Assembly (NCBI GenBank): GCA_951812305.1
Contig: CATOSB010000003.1
Coordinates: 181,037 to 245,036 of the forward strand
Reading direction: 5' to 3'
Length of the DNA stretch: 64,000 nt
DNA from: an uncultured Paracoccaceae bacterium
GTDB lineage: Bacteria; Pseudomonadota; Alphaproteobacteria; Rhodobacterales; Rhodobacteraceae
The position numbers and the translations under genes are program-made. A model generated the notes under the pieces. It was not told where the DNA came from. It searched no databases and was given only the letters and a program-made list of their open reading frames with translations. This document shows positions 18,668-28,078 of this stretch, one piece after another (within the stretch, counting starts at the first letter, position 1; each line of letters starts with the position of its first letter).

Positions 18668-19524
18668 TTACGCGCAATTTGCTCCGAATTCCGGTTCCCA
18701 CTTTTGCGATTGCGCTCTAGCGATCAGCGCGTCCCAATCGGATTGATGATCCGCGATCCAGTCTTTTGCGATCTGCTCAAGCTGCTCGGGTGAGTTTTCG
18801 CCGTTGTTCATCCGCGTCATCATCACGGACAGATCCGCGACCGGAATTTGCAGCCCATTCATGAACGCCATCGCTTTGGGGTTCGCATCTGCAAATCCCT
18901 TGTTCACGAGGATGTAATTGTCATTGGACCCAAAGCCGGGGTTGCGTCCATCATCCCATTCTGTGTCGGTGCTCTGATCGCCGGGCAAAGACGAGAACGG
19001 CGCGTTCAGCCAGACCACATCTTTACCTTCCTGCAGGGTACCCATGATCCAGTTAGGCGCCCAGGTGGTGTAGAGGATCGGCTCCCCGGCCTTGTAGCGT
19101 TCGATGGTGTCGGCCATCAGAGCAAAATACTCGCCCTTGTCGTTATTGACGTGGTCGCGCAATTCGTAGGCATCCAGATGATGCTCGACGACCTTTTCAC
19201 AGCCCCAGCCGGGATTGCAGCCAGTCAGGTTCGCCTTGCCATCACCGTCAGTGTCAAACAGGGCTTTGATCGCCGGGGCTTTCAACTGCTCGAGCGCGGT
19301 AATCCCGTGCGCCTCGGCCGTGGCCTTGTCGATGAAATAGGCCTGCATTGCATTGGTATACATCGGGCCAGCCCGGACCAGCGCGTCATCGCCACCCGAG
19401 TTGTCGAAAAAATCGTTGTGCAGTGGCCTCCAGTGAACGGCAGTATAATCTGCGTCACCCTGGCCGATGGATAGGTGAATGGCCGGATAGTTGCCGGTCA
19501 GCATTTCATTGTTTTCGTAACCAA
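18668..19524 (-). pseudogene. proX: Betaine/proline-type ABC transporter substrate-binding protein, C-terminal part
   Basis: About 285 residues of a periplasmic OpuAC-type binding protein: MLTGNYPAIHLSIGQGDADY, HWRPLHNDFF, WAPNWIMG, PGFGSNDNYILVNK. It is separated from its signal-peptide part (21045-21202) by an IS982-type element. Joining the halves across one copy of the duplicated target restores the frame (ALG-YENNEMLTGN), so the gene was intact before insertion. As it stands, no exported binding protein can be made. Confidence 0.9.
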
Positions 19525-19543
19525 CCTGAGTTCTGGATAAGCG

Positions 19544-20437
19544 CTATATCTGGTATTCGACCTGCCTGATTGTTTCCGGCACGGTTATGGGTCCCATTTT
19601 AACTTTGGTTTTCCCGAGCATATAGGCTGCGACACACGAGATGAGGTGTACGAATGCGTTGGCAGGCGATCTGTGTCGAGTGTGTTCCAGTCCCATGCTG
19701 GTTTTCAACTTATCGAACAGAGTTTCGATGATGAACCGCCTTCGCAACAGGATTTTGTTCAGGATTGGCAGGAGATAGTTTTTCATGTTGCGGCGAATGC
19801 CGGTGACGAGGTGGAGGCCACGCTGCCAGAGCCGTTGGAAGAGGGATTTGGAGATATAGCCCTTATCAGCAAATATTTTGCCTTCGAGGCCCGCGATCAT
19901 GGCTTCAAACGGCTTTCGATCATCGACATTACCTGCCGTGATTTTGACGGCCATGATCTCCCCCTTGTTGTTGATGATTAGATGCAGTTTGAAGCCAAAG
20001 AACCAGCCCATTGTGCTGCGACCGCGCTTTGCCAGCCCCTTGAAGACCTTGTTTCGATTAATGCGGGCATTGTGGCAGACCGCGAGCTTAGTGCTGTCGG
20101 CAAAATAGACGCCGGTTTTTTCACCGCTGAAGCAGTGCAGCAGTATGCAAAACGGCACCATTAATCTTGGCATGAGGCTGACAAACCGACCATAGCTCGG
20201 GAGGGTGCCAAAGCAGTCACGGTATTTCTGCTCAACGCCATAAATCCAATAATGTTTGAAGTCCTTGAACGGCGACAAGTGAAACAAGACCATGATGAAC
20301 AGGCTCTCCCCCAGGGTCAGCTTGCCGGAGCGAAGCCTCTGACGACCCGAGGGGATCAACCGGTGGCGCTCCCAGTCCTCGTAGGTTTTTGCAAAATCAT
20401 CGAGACAGACAAAAAGTGCGGTGTTAGTGATCGACAT
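19544..20437 (-). CDS. IS982-family transposase
   Basis: 297 aa from ATG 20437 ([15 protein letters not shown]). The DDE-type core of IS982/IS4-like proteins is visible: [46 protein letters not shown], and [14 protein letters not shown] with the final Glu. TPases of this family start near the left end and fill a 1-kb element; this one appears complete. Confidence 0.9.
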   Translation of the reverse strand: MSITNTALFVCLDDFAKTYEDWERHRLIPSGRQRLRSGKLTLGESLFIMVLFHLSPFKDFKHYWIYGVEQKYRDCFGTLPSYGRFVSLMPRLMVPFCILLHCFSGEKTGVYFADSTKLAVCHNARINRNKVFKGLAKRGRSTMGWFFGFKLHLIINNKGEIMAVKITAGNVDDRKPFEAMIAGLEGKIFADKGYISKSLFQRLWQRGLHLVTGIRRNMKNYLLPILNKILLRRRFIIETLFDKLKTSMGLEHTRHRSPANAFVHLISCVAAYMLGKTKVKMGPITVPETIRQVEYQI

Positions 20438-20565
20438 GAGTGGCGGTCCATATTGTGTCGCTTTTGAACCTTGAATCATGGGGCAACGTACCTGGAAACC
20501 CCTCTCACCCCATACTAATCACGGGGGCATTCAGGCTGGTCAACACGGGGCAAAAGGTGCGCGCC

Positions 20566-21006
20566 ATGGAGAACAACTTCCCAATCAACGAAGATCTCGC
20601 TTATGAGAAGATCCGGGACCTCATGTTCGACATGATGGAAGAGGACCCCAACCGTTTCTACGCCCTCACGGATAAGCTCAATGAACTGGCTGCGCTCCCT
20701 AAAAGAACCATGACACTTGTGCTCGATCTGATGGCTGCCACTCCCTTTCAGGTGATCATCCCGAAACACGTACGGAAAAATGACCCTGATACATTCAAAG
20801 CAGATCACGAAACCGTTTCAAATGTTCTATTTCTTGGAGAGTTTGGCGGAATTGCCGTTGAACTGGAGCCAAATGAGGCTTTGAGAGAACCGAGGATCAT
20901 TTCCATAACAATGGTGGAAATCCCTCATCGCAACCCTCTGCGAAAAAGGGTCAACGAGTATCGTAAAAAACGAATCAAAAAACTACGAAAAAATTCTGTC
21001 GAGTAG
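20566..21006 (+). CDS. Passenger protein of the IS982 element, function unknown
   Basis: 146 aa from ATG 20566 (AAGG 8 bases upstream). The protein is mostly charged and helical at the start (LAYEKIRDLMFDMMEEDP), then LPKRTMTLVLDLMAATPFQV, and a very basic tail (KRVNEYRKKRIKKLRKN). I do not recognise a family. It lies inside the inverted ends of the IS982 element, opposite to the transposase, so it moves with it. The base composition is more AT-rich than the chromosomal genes around it. A nucleic-acid-binding role is suggested only by the basic tail. Confidence 0.6.
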   Translation: MENNFPINEDLAYEKIRDLMFDMMEEDPNRFYALTDKLNELAALPKRTMTLVLDLMAATPFQVIIPKHVRKNDPDTFKADHETVSNVLFLGEFGGIAVELEPNEALREPRIISITMVEIPHRNPLRKRVNEYRKKRIKKLRKNSVE

Positions 21007-21044
21007 TGCACTGGTGACGCCAACGTCTTATCCAGAATCGGGGT

Positions 21045-21202
21045 TAACCAAGCGCGATCAGGCCTTCCTCGATCACTTCATAAATCAACTGGTGGTCGGT
21101 CCGTCCTGTGCTGATGGCCGTCGCTTCCTGCGCGATCACCGGGGCGGCAATCAAACCGGTGGCGAGCGCCGTGATTGCCAGTTTGGTAATGGAACGTTTC
21201 AT
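21045..21202 (-). pseudogene. proX: proX, signal peptide and N-terminus
   Basis: ATG 21202 begins MKRSITKLAITALATGLIAAPVIAQ, a clear Sec signal peptide with cleavage after AQ, then ISTGRTDHQLIYEVIEEGL. The frame ends at the IS982 right end. It follows proW by 20 bp in the same operon. Confidence 0.88.
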
Positions 21203-21221
21203 GTTTTTCTCCCTTGTTGGA

Positions 21222-22166
21222 TCAGTTGGTTGGTTGGTTCGACCGCGCTGCGAACTTCCTTCGCATCCAGCCGATTGGGCCTTGCTCCCAAAGACCGCGA
21301 CCGCCGCGGTCGCGTCGTGAGAAGCCAAAGCCTTGTGTAATTCTGTCGAAAATGATGGCGAGCAGGACAATGCCCAGCCCGCCGATTGAGGCACGCGCCA
21401 GATCAAGTTGGCTGATGCCGACCAGCACCAGCCTGCCAAGCCCCGCGACGGAAATCATGGACGCGATGACGCTCATCACCAGCGACAGCATCACCGTTTG
21501 GTTGACACCGGCCATGATGGTGGGGCGGGCCAGAGGAAGCTCGACGGACCACAGCCGTTTCATCGGCGACGCCCCAAACGCATCCGCCGCCTCCACCAGA
21601 TCACTGCGAACCTCGCGCAGGCCAAGATTAGTCAGGCGGATCAATGGCGCGGTGGCGAAAAAGACCGTGACGATAACACCGGGTACATTGCCGATGCCGA
21701 ATAACAGGATCACCGGCACTAGATAGGTGAATGATGGGATCGTTTGCATGAAATCCAACACCGGGCGCACAATGGCCCAAAGGATATTGATCCGCGCGCA
21801 CAGGATGCCGAGCGGCAGGCCGATAATCACCGAAATCGAGACAGCGGTGATCAGAACCGCAAAGCTGGTCATTGCCGGATCCCAGGCACCGATCAGGCCG
21901 ATGGCCAATAACCCAAAGAACGTGATGATGGCTGTGGCTCGGTTGACGACCTGCCATGCGAAGAGCGTAAAGAGGACCAGCAGCAAAGTCTGCGGCGTGT
22001 CGCGAAGGCCGTCTTCAACAAAATCCAGCGCGACCTTCACTGGCGCTTTGATCGCCTGAAACACACTACGATAATTCGACGTCAGCCAGCGCATGCTGTC
22101 ATTGGCCCATTCGGTGAGAGGCAGATTGATCGCCGTGAAGGGGTCGAGGAGAATGGACCAGTCCAT
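21222..22166 (-). CDS. proW: Betaine/proline-type ABC transporter permease (second)
   Basis: 314 aa from ATG 22166 (MDWSILLDPF); an upstream in-frame start is possible but runs into the previous gene. Several membrane segments and the BPD_transp_1 permease core are visible (GLPLGILCARI, MQTIPSFTYLVPVILLFGIGNVPGVIVTVFF, the EAA loop VEAADAFGASPMKRLWSVELPLARPTI). It pairs with the permease just upstream; the two share roughly the same layout and presumably form a heterodimeric channel. The C-terminal tail is Arg-rich. Confidence 0.9.
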   Translation of the reverse strand: MDWSILLDPFTAINLPLTEWANDSMRWLTSNYRSVFQAIKAPVKVALDFVEDGLRDTPQTLLLVLFTLFAWQVVNRATAIITFFGLLAIGLIGAWDPAMTSFAVLITAVSISVIIGLPLGILCARINILWAIVRPVLDFMQTIPSFTYLVPVILLFGIGNVPGVIVTVFFATAPLIRLTNLGLREVRSDLVEAADAFGASPMKRLWSVELPLARPTIMAGVNQTVMLSLVMSVIASMISVAGLGRLVLVGISQLDLARASIGGLGIVLLAIIFDRITQGFGFSRRDRGGRGLWEQGPIGWMRRKFAARSNQPTN

Positions 22167-22170
22167 CGCG

Positions 22171-23040
22171 CTATGCCCCAACCTTGTCGCGCCGCCGGGC
22201 AGCGCCAAGCGCCTGCACGTAACGGTCCACCGTGATCGCCGTCAGAACGATCCCGATGCCGCCGACCGTGGCGCTGCCGAAATCAAGGCGACCGATGCCC
22301 TCCAAAACGATGCGCCCCAGCCCGGCGACGGATATCATCGATGCAACGACGGCCATTGAAAGCGACAGCAGAACCGTCTGGTTCAGTCCGGCGAGTATTG
22401 TCGGGCGCGCCAGTGGAATCTGGACGCTGAACAACACGCGGGTCGGTCCCGCCCCAAAGGCTCTGGCAGCCTCGACCAGATCTTCGCGCACCTCGCGGAT
22501 GCCCAGGTTGGTCAAGCGGATCAGCGGGATGATCGCGAAAAACACCGTGACGATCACGCCCGGCGTGTCGCCAATGCCAAATAGCATGACAACCGGGACC
22601 AGATAGACGAAGGACGGGATGGTCTGCATCAGGTCGAGGACTGGGCGCAGAATGCGGAAGAACGCATCGCTTCGGGCCGCCAACACGCCTATTGGCAACC
22701 CGATGATCACGCAAAGCGTGACCGCCGCGAAGACGATGGAAAGCGTCGTCATTGCGGCTTCCCATGCCCCCATTAGGCCAATGAGCGTCAGGCAGACAAA
22801 GCCGGTCATTGCCAGTCGCCATCCTGACAGAAGCCAACCGATGATTGCGGCGCCCAAAATGCCGATAGTTGGCGGAATGGCCTCCAATCCACCTTGCACG
22901 AGTTCAAGAAAGGACTGCACCGGCGCCTTGGCCGCGATAAGCGTGGACCGGCTGTGCCCGACAACCCAGTTCAGGCTGGCCTCTGACCATTCGCCAAACG
23001 GCAGCGTGAAATAATCAAAGGGATTGAGAGCCGGGTCCAT
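22171..23040 (-). CDS. proW: Betaine/proline-type ABC transporter permease (first)
   Basis: 289 aa membrane protein with the same core as its neighbour (GLPIGVLAARS, MQTIPSFVYLVPVVMLFGIGDTPGVIV, EAARAFGAGPTRVLFSVQIPLARPTIL). N-terminus FDYFTLPFGEWSEASLNWVV is typical of ProW/OpuAB. It lies 2 bp after proV and 4 bp before the second permease: a tightly packed operon. Two permeases with one ATPase is common in roseobacter betaine systems. Confidence 0.92.
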   Translation of the reverse strand: MDPALNPFDYFTLPFGEWSEASLNWVVGHSRSTLIAAKAPVQSFLELVQGGLEAIPPTIGILGAAIIGWLLSGWRLAMTGFVCLTLIGLMGAWEAAMTTLSIVFAAVTLCVIIGLPIGVLAARSDAFFRILRPVLDLMQTIPSFVYLVPVVMLFGIGDTPGVIVTVFFAIIPLIRLTNLGIREVREDLVEAARAFGAGPTRVLFSVQIPLARPTILAGLNQTVLLSLSMAVVASMISVAGLGRIVLEGIGRLDFGSATVGGIGIVLTAITVDRYVQALGAARRRDKVGA

Positions 23041-23042
23041 GC

Positions 23043-24086
23043 CTATCTGCGCCCCAGATCGCGACTGACGGTATCCAATATTTCCGCCGACCCGACCCGA
23101 CCAATCGATGTATTGCCGTCGCGGATTGCGATATACGCCACATCGCCTTTCAGCATTTCGATCAGGGTTGGCAATGGCGTGTCCGGTCCAACAACGGGCG
23201 CATCGGCGGCGACATCTCCAGCGGTCGCGATCTCTGACGCCGAAATGTATTTCAGCGTCGAGATCGAACTGACAAAGCGGGCGACATAATCAGTTTCTGG
23301 GCGCAGAACGATCGCCTCCGGAGTCCCGGTCTGGTCGATCTTGCCATCCTTCATGATGGCGATCCGATTGCCCATCTTCATCGCCTCATCAAGATCATGG
23401 GTGATGAACAGCGTGGTCTTCTTCAGATCCCGCGACAGCGCCAGGAATTCATCCTGAAGGTCGTTTCGGATCAGCGGGTCAAGCGCGCTGAAGGGCTCGT
23501 CCATCAACAGGATGTCAGGGTCGGCAGCCAATGCCCTTGCCAGACCGACACGCTGTTGCATCCCGCCTGAAAGCTGATCGGGATACCGATCACCCCAACC
23601 GCCCAGACCGACGCGTTGCAACGCATCGTCTGCGGCAGTCTTGCGCGCGGCCTTCGGGACCTTTTGCACCTCCAGACCAAACGCAACGTTCTCCGAGATT
23701 GTCTTGTGCGGCCAAAGCGCCATATGTTGGAACACCATGCCGATGGTCCGCGCCCGAAGTTCGCGCAGTTCCTTGGGATTGAGGCCCATCACATCGCGCC
23801 CTTCGACGTGAACCTGACCGTCGGTTGGTTCGATCAGGCGATTGACGTGGCGAATAATGGTGGATTTGCCGGACCCGGACAGCCCCATGATGCAGAAAAT
23901 TTCGCCCTCTGCGACCGAGAAACTGGCATCCGCAACGCCGATGACACAGCCAAATCGGTCCAGCGCGGCTTCTTTGTCGACCTCGCCAGCCTTGGCCGCA
24001 ATCAGCGCCTCTTGCGCGCGATCGCCGAAAATCTTCCAAAGATTGCGGCACTCAATCGCGCTTTGGCCGTCTGTTTCGCGTGTCAT
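23043..24086 (-). CDS. proV: Betaine/proline-type ABC transporter ATP-binding protein
   Basis: 347 aa from ATG 24086 (MTRETDGQ); an upstream ATG at 24146 would add 20 residues and neither start has a strong ribosome site. Walker A GLSGSGKSTI, Q-loop MVFQHMALWPHKT, signature LSGGMQQRVGLARAL, Walker B ILLMDEPFSALDP, and HDLDEAM. A C-terminal CBS-like regulatory region follows, as in ProV/OpuAA. It couples ATP hydrolysis to uptake of an osmoprotectant-type quaternary amine. With proX broken, import is probably lost unless another binding protein serves. Confidence 0.93.
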   Translation of the reverse strand: MTRETDGQSAIECRNLWKIFGDRAQEALIAAKAGEVDKEAALDRFGCVIGVADASFSVAEGEIFCIMGLSGSGKSTIIRHVNRLIEPTDGQVHVEGRDVMGLNPKELRELRARTIGMVFQHMALWPHKTISENVAFGLEVQKVPKAARKTAADDALQRVGLGGWGDRYPDQLSGGMQQRVGLARALAADPDILLMDEPFSALDPLIRNDLQDEFLALSRDLKKTTLFITHDLDEAMKMGNRIAIMKDGKIDQTGTPEAIVLRPETDYVARFVSSISTLKYISASEIATAGDVAADAPVVGPDTPLPTLIEMLKGDVAYIAIRDGNTSIGRVGSAEILDTVSRDLGRR

Positions 24087-24163
24087 CTGGTGTAAATCCG
24101 CCCCATGCTTGAGTGACTCTTGCACAAAGACGCGCCTTCCCCTCATTGAAAAAAACTGACCCC

Positions 24164-24186
24164 TTGCGTAACCTCAGATTACGCAA
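24164..24186. promoter_or_regulatory. 23-bp palindrome between proV and the LysR-type gene
   Basis: TTGCGTAA-N7-TTACGCAA, perfect 8-bp arms. It sits 16 bp upstream of the regulator start and 18-78 bp upstream of the alternative proV starts, in the divergent interval. That is where LysR-type proteins bind, and the dyad contains the T-N11-A pattern of their boxes. A good candidate operator for the truncated LysR or a homolog. Confidence 0.6.
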
Positions 24187-24201
24187 AGCTCCGGCTTTGA
24201 G

Positions 24202-24394
24202 GTGCAATATACCGAATGGAGCGCCGATTTGGTCCAAGGATTTCGAAAACTTCCACCGCCTAAGTCGCTGCTGGCTTTCGAAGCTTCTGCGCGCAACCTG
24301 AGCTTCACCGAAGCCGCCAAGGAAATGAATGTCACCCGAGTCGCCGTATCGCGTCAGGTGCGCCAACTCGAATTGCATCTTGGGTACGAGCTGT
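24202..24394 (+). pseudogene. LysR-family regulator, truncated after the HTH by IS256
   Basis: From GTG 24202 the frame gives 64 residues: LPPPKSLLAFEASARNLSFTEAAKEMN then VTRVAVSRQVRQLELHLGYEL, the winged HTH of GcvA-like LysR proteins. It ends at the IS256 end (24395). The whole effector domain is missing and is not found on the other side of the IS256 copy, so DNA was lost or rearranged. Confidence 0.85.
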
Positions 24395-25780
24395 GAGTTA
24401 TTGTCAAATCTGGTGTTTGCGGGATCTTTCATGCGGCGGCGGTTTCGGTCTGGGTTTGCTTGATGCCGTCTTTGAAATTGACGCCTTGGATGACGTCGGC
24501 GAGATGATTGAAGCCGCGAAGTTTGCGCCAGTTTTGTTCGGCGCACTGCCCCAGTTTGAAGATCATGTGGAGCATGCCGTCGCGGGCCAGACAGCCCTTT
24601 GAGCGCTTGGTGCGATGACGGATCGTGGCAAAGGCGGATTCAATTGGATTGGTCGTTCGGATGCTTTGCCAATGCATTGCGGGAAAATCGTAGAATGCCA
24701 GCAGTTCGGTTCGATCTTTCTGAAGCGAGGCGGTGGCTTTGGGGTACTTGTCTTCAAACGTTTTCACGAAGAGATCGAACGCTTGTTCAGCTGACTTGCG
24801 CGTTTCAGCGCGCCAGATATCGTGCAGCATCGTTTTGGCTTTTGGCTGGGTGGACTTGGGAAAACAGTTGAGGACGTTGCCCGTCTTATGCACCCAGCAG
24901 CGTTGTTGAGGTGTGCCCGGATAGGTTTCTTCAAGAGCGGCCCAGAATCCCAGAGCACCGTCTCCGATGGCCAATTTTGGAGTGTTGAGACCGCGTTCTC
25001 TGAGGCCGATTAGAACCTCCCTCCAGCTCTGTGTGCTTTCACGAGTGCCGTCCTCGATTGCCAGAAATTGTTTCTGACCACGGGTATTTACGCCGATCAC
25101 GACCAGCGCGCGCAACTTGTGATCCTCGCCGCGTAAGCCACTGTGAATACCGTCGGCCCAGATGTAGACCCACTCGTCTTGGGACAGGTCTGCGGTGCGC
25201 CACGCCCTGTATTCAGCGGCCCATTCGGCCTTCAATCTGGCAACTGTTTTGGCCGAAAATCCGGTGGCATTAGCCCCGAGCAAACCCTTCAGCGCCGTTC
25301 CCATTTCGCCAGTGGAAATGCCTTTGAGGTAGAGCCAGGGGATCGCAGCCTGCAGCGTCTTGGTCTTGCGCACGTAGGGCGGTACGAGCGCGGAGCGGAA
25401 ACTCACTGGCTTGCCGGTTTTCGAGCGTATCTTTGGAATCTCTACGGTCACAGGTCCAACACCCGTTTGGATTTCACGGGCGGGATGACTGCCATTACGT
25501 ACCACCCCGGCGCGCCCGTCTGGTGTTTTGAGGTGAGCAAAGCGATCCATCAATTCCGCAAGCTCAGTTTGAACGGCGGCTTGGATCAGAGCCTGCGCGC
25601 CCGTGCGCAAAAGCTCAGTCAACGGATCAAGGCTGACCTCTCGACCGGCAAATTCAACGATGTTAGTCTCGTCCATGGTGGTGCGTCCTTCTTGGGTCGG
25701 ATTGGGTTTTTGCAAAAACAATCCAAACAGATGCACCGCCAACACTCAAACCACGCGAACACCAGATTCAGCCATAACTC
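24395..25780 (-). mobile_element. IS256-family element, copy 1
   Basis: 1386 bp. Ends GAGTTATTG...AATCTGGTGTTTGCG and (reverse complement) GAGTTATGG...AATCTGGTGTTCGCG. The flanks (CGAGCTGT left, CTTTTGGC right) do not match, although IS256 normally makes an 8-9-bp duplication. So this copy is a recombination or deletion product. Left flank is a truncated lysR, right flank a truncated VWA gene. Confidence 0.9.
24429..25676 (-). CDS. IS256-family (mutator) transposase
   Basis: 415 aa from ATG 25676 (MDETNIVEF). DDE residues lie in YIWADGIHSGLR, LAIGDGALGFWAALEE and TTNPIESAFATIRHRTKRSKG, with CWVHKTGNVLNC between, all typical of IS256. Length is normal and the frame is open. A second copy at 41.5 kb is broken by an IS3 insertion. 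Confidence 0.95.
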   Translation of the reverse strand: MDETNIVEFAGREVSLDPLTELLRTGAQALIQAAVQTELAELMDRFAHLKTPDGRAGVVRNGSHPAREIQTGVGPVTVEIPKIRSKTGKPVSFRSALVPPYVRKTKTLQAAIPWLYLKGISTGEMGTALKGLLGANATGFSAKTVARLKAEWAAEYRAWRTADLSQDEWVYIWADGIHSGLRGEDHKLRALVVIGVNTRGQKQFLAIEDGTRESTQSWREVLIGLRERGLNTPKLAIGDGALGFWAALEETYPGTPQQRCWVHKTGNVLNCFPKSTQPKAKTMLHDIWRAETRKSAEQAFDLFVKTFEDKYPKATASLQKDRTELLAFYDFPAMHWQSIRTTNPIESAFATIRHRTKRSKGCLARDGMLHMIFKLGQCAEQNWRKLRGFNHLADVIQGVNFKDGIKQTQTETAAA

Positions 25781-26730
25781 CTTTTGGCCCGGTTGGTGGC
25801 ATGGATCGCGGCCACCAGTCGCTGGGTCGGATCATTGCGGCCAAAACAGCTGGTCAGTTCAATCCGGGCGTTGTGATAGACCACCCCGATCGCGCCCGCG
25901 TTCAGATTTACGCAATACTGATATCGCGCCAGTTCTGCCTCAGCCTCCTTGATCGCGTTCAACTGCTTGCGCAGGGCCGCCGCGTCTTTGGCCGGATAAT
26001 ACGTGCCACCCGCAGCGTTTGCGATAGCCTCCAGTTGCGCCGCCGTTTCGGCGTCAACGTCAAAGCCGATGGTATTGACAACGGTCTGAACACCAGCTCC
26101 AAAAAGCGCACCTGCAGCGGCCACGGGATTGCCATCACAGGTCTCTTCCCCGTCCGAGATCAGATAGACAACAGGTGCAAGATCGCCCTCACGCGGTGGC
26201 CGCAGGTCAGCGATGATTTCAGACGAGTATTCCAGCACCCCGCCCAGCGGTGTCCAACCGGTTGGGGACAGATCCCGGATACTGTCCTCTAGTTTACGGC
26301 GGCTCGCGCCGAAATCATGCACCAGCTCGGATGCGGCGCAGGATTCTGCCTTGCCATCCGCCTTGTTGTTGCCGCGATGACCATAGACAACCAGCCCGAC
26401 CTTTACCTCAATCGGCAGGTCACGCAAAAACGCCAGCGCTTCCCGCTTCGCCGCTTTCATCTTGGTCTCGCCCCCAACCTGCCCGGCCATGGAACCAGAG
26501 GCGTCAATCGCCAGTATCATGTGGCTGGTCGGACGGGCGGAAATCGGCGTGGTCGGGCGCTTGCATTCTTCAAGCGTATAGTCCGCGACCTTGATCGTGC
26601 AGCTTTCCAGATCCATCGGGTGGTCTGCGACGATCTCCTCATAGAATGCGTCACAGTCGACGGTCGATTCCTGCGCAAACCCAGGCGCGCCGACCGCCGC
26701 GAGGACAATTGAAAGTGTTAAAAATCGCAT
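25781..26730 (-). pseudogene. Secreted von Willebrand factor A domain protein, C-terminus cut by IS256
   Basis: From ATG 26730 (MRFLTLSIVLAAVGAPGFAQ) a signal peptide is followed by a Cys-containing spacer and a VWA domain. The VWA MIDAS is in ILAIDASGSM, then GWTPLGG and YLISDGEETC. The frame runs to the IS256 end and finishes in IS sequence a few codons later (RSYG). The VWA fold seems almost complete, so a product could still be made, but the natural C-terminus is missing. Function unknown; such proteins are usually periplasmic. Confidence 0.8.
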
Positions 26731-26884
26731 ACGTACCGACCCCCGAAAACTCACGAATATCAAGTCAGGCTAGTCAATGTCCGTGAACAAGTAAACGCCA
26801 GCACTCGGTGTGTTTTTACGGCATGGGTATTGGGCCGAACAATTGTCCGATCACATCAACCGGCCAGCAGGTTGAGCACACCAG

Positions 26885-27808
26885 TTACGTCTCCCGCCGC
26901 AACGCCTGCGCCATGCAATGTATCCCGCCGCCCGTCTTAGAAATCTCTGACATATCCACCTCAGCCACCTCAAATCCGCGTGCCTTCAGCTTGCCTGCCA
27001 GATCCTGAGAATGGCTGGGCAGAATAACCCGGTCCCCACCCAGCGACATGAAGTTGCAGCCCAGGTCCATCGTGTCGCGGAACGGCACGTCGATGATCTG
27101 GTGGCCCTTGGCCTTCAACCACTCGACAATCCCCGGTTCCGTGCAATCCAGACAGACCGCCGTCAGCCTCTCCGCCACCGGCACCACCATCAGGTCGATA
27201 TGCACGTAATAGGGGTCGAAGAATGCGCGACGCACCTCCCAGCCCTCGGCCTCAAACCAGTCGGCAACCTGATCGGCGCCTTCCTCCTGCGTGCGCTCGC
27301 CACCGCAGCCCAAGAGCAGCACGCCTTCCTCGAGCACATTGAAATCGCCGCCTTCAAACGTGCCCGCCGTCACCATGTCATAGATCGGGATGCCAAGGCG
27401 TTCATAGTTGCGGATTGCGGCATAGTTCTCGCCGCGCCGCCACCAGTTCGCCATCGCGGTGATCACCGCGCCATAGGGCGTCATGAACGAACTGTCCCGA
27501 GTATAGACCTGCATCGGCAGTTCAGGCTCCGGCCCAGCCCAATGGATGTTCACCCCGAAATGCTCATAAGCGGCAACCAGTTCCGCATGTTGCGCCTGCG
27601 CAATCTGAATGTTGCACGGGCTGTCGCGCAGGTATTTCCGTGAAAGCGATGACGTCGCCAGATGGCGCAGAGATGCCGGTGACCCAAGCAGAACATCGGT
27701 CAGCCGACCGGTCTCATCCTTCCAGCCCCAATCCGAAAGCTTCGGCGTTCCACCGCCGGCGCGCCGCCGCTGTAAGGTGAAAGTATCGGGTGTGTTTTGA
27801 ACATTCAT
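26885..27808 (-). CDS. Dimethylarginine dimethylaminohydrolase / arginine deiminase-like hydrolase
   Basis: 307 aa from ATG 27808 (MNVQNTPD). Amidinotransferase fold: YTRDSSFMTPYGAVI, FEGGDFNVLEEG (Asp), YYVHIDLMVVPV (His), LGCNFMSLGGDRVILP, and the nucleophilic Cys near residue 300 in GGGIHCMAQAL. The triad is complete. It would hydrolyse methylated arginine or a similar guanidino compound to citrulline plus amine. A related enzyme with another guanidine substrate is possible. Confidence 0.85.
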   Translation of the reverse strand: MNVQNTPDTFTLQRRRAGGGTPKLSDWGWKDETGRLTDVLLGSPASLRHLATSSLSRKYLRDSPCNIQIAQAQHAELVAAYEHFGVNIHWAGPEPELPMQVYTRDSSFMTPYGAVITAMANWWRRGENYAAIRNYERLGIPIYDMVTAGTFEGGDFNVLEEGVLLLGCGGERTQEEGADQVADWFEAEGWEVRRAFFDPYYVHIDLMVVPVAERLTAVCLDCTEPGIVEWLKAKGHQIIDVPFRDTMDLGCNFMSLGGDRVILPSHSQDLAGKLKARGFEVAEVDMSEISKTGGGIHCMAQALRRET

Positions 27809-27893
27809 TGGCCTGATTCCGCGCAAGTGACTTAGAAAACTCTGTCAGATTACGCGTGACTTGGGAAACAAATTTGGCCGAAGACCAAAAAGG

Positions 27894-28078
27894 TTAAAGC
27901 GCCGCCAAGGCCAGATACGCCACCAAGGAAGCCCCAAGCGCCGTGCCCATAGGAAATTTCTTGGACGTCCAGCTTTCCCAACCCGGGGTCATGTTCACCA
28001 CAATGGGGATCATCCGCACCACCCGGTGCAGGAAGAAGGCCAGAATTGTCATCACGGCGAGGATCATCATGAAATAAG
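27894..28078 (-). pseudogene. Membrane protein fragment cut by IS66 copy 2
   Basis: About 61 codons open from the IS66 end: YFMMILAVMTILAFFLHRVV (a membrane segment), then TPGWESWTSKKFPMG and a second hydrophobic end ASLVAYLALAAL-stop. I do not recognise the family. The 5' part is not on the other side of the IS (29679 onward has an unrelated gene), which agrees with the missing target duplication. Confidence 0.6.

Larger units (their letters stand above)
19525..21044 (-). mobile_element. IS982-family element with passenger gene
   Basis: 1520 bp. Left end ACCTGAGTTCTGGATAAG and right end (reverse complement) ACCCCGATTCTGGATAAG. The target TAACCA(A) is repeated on both sides (19519-19525 and 21045-21051). 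IS982 elements are usually near 1 kb with a single gene; this one has an extra ~560 bp holding an unrelated open frame of the opposite orientation. It splits proX. Confidence 0.88.
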
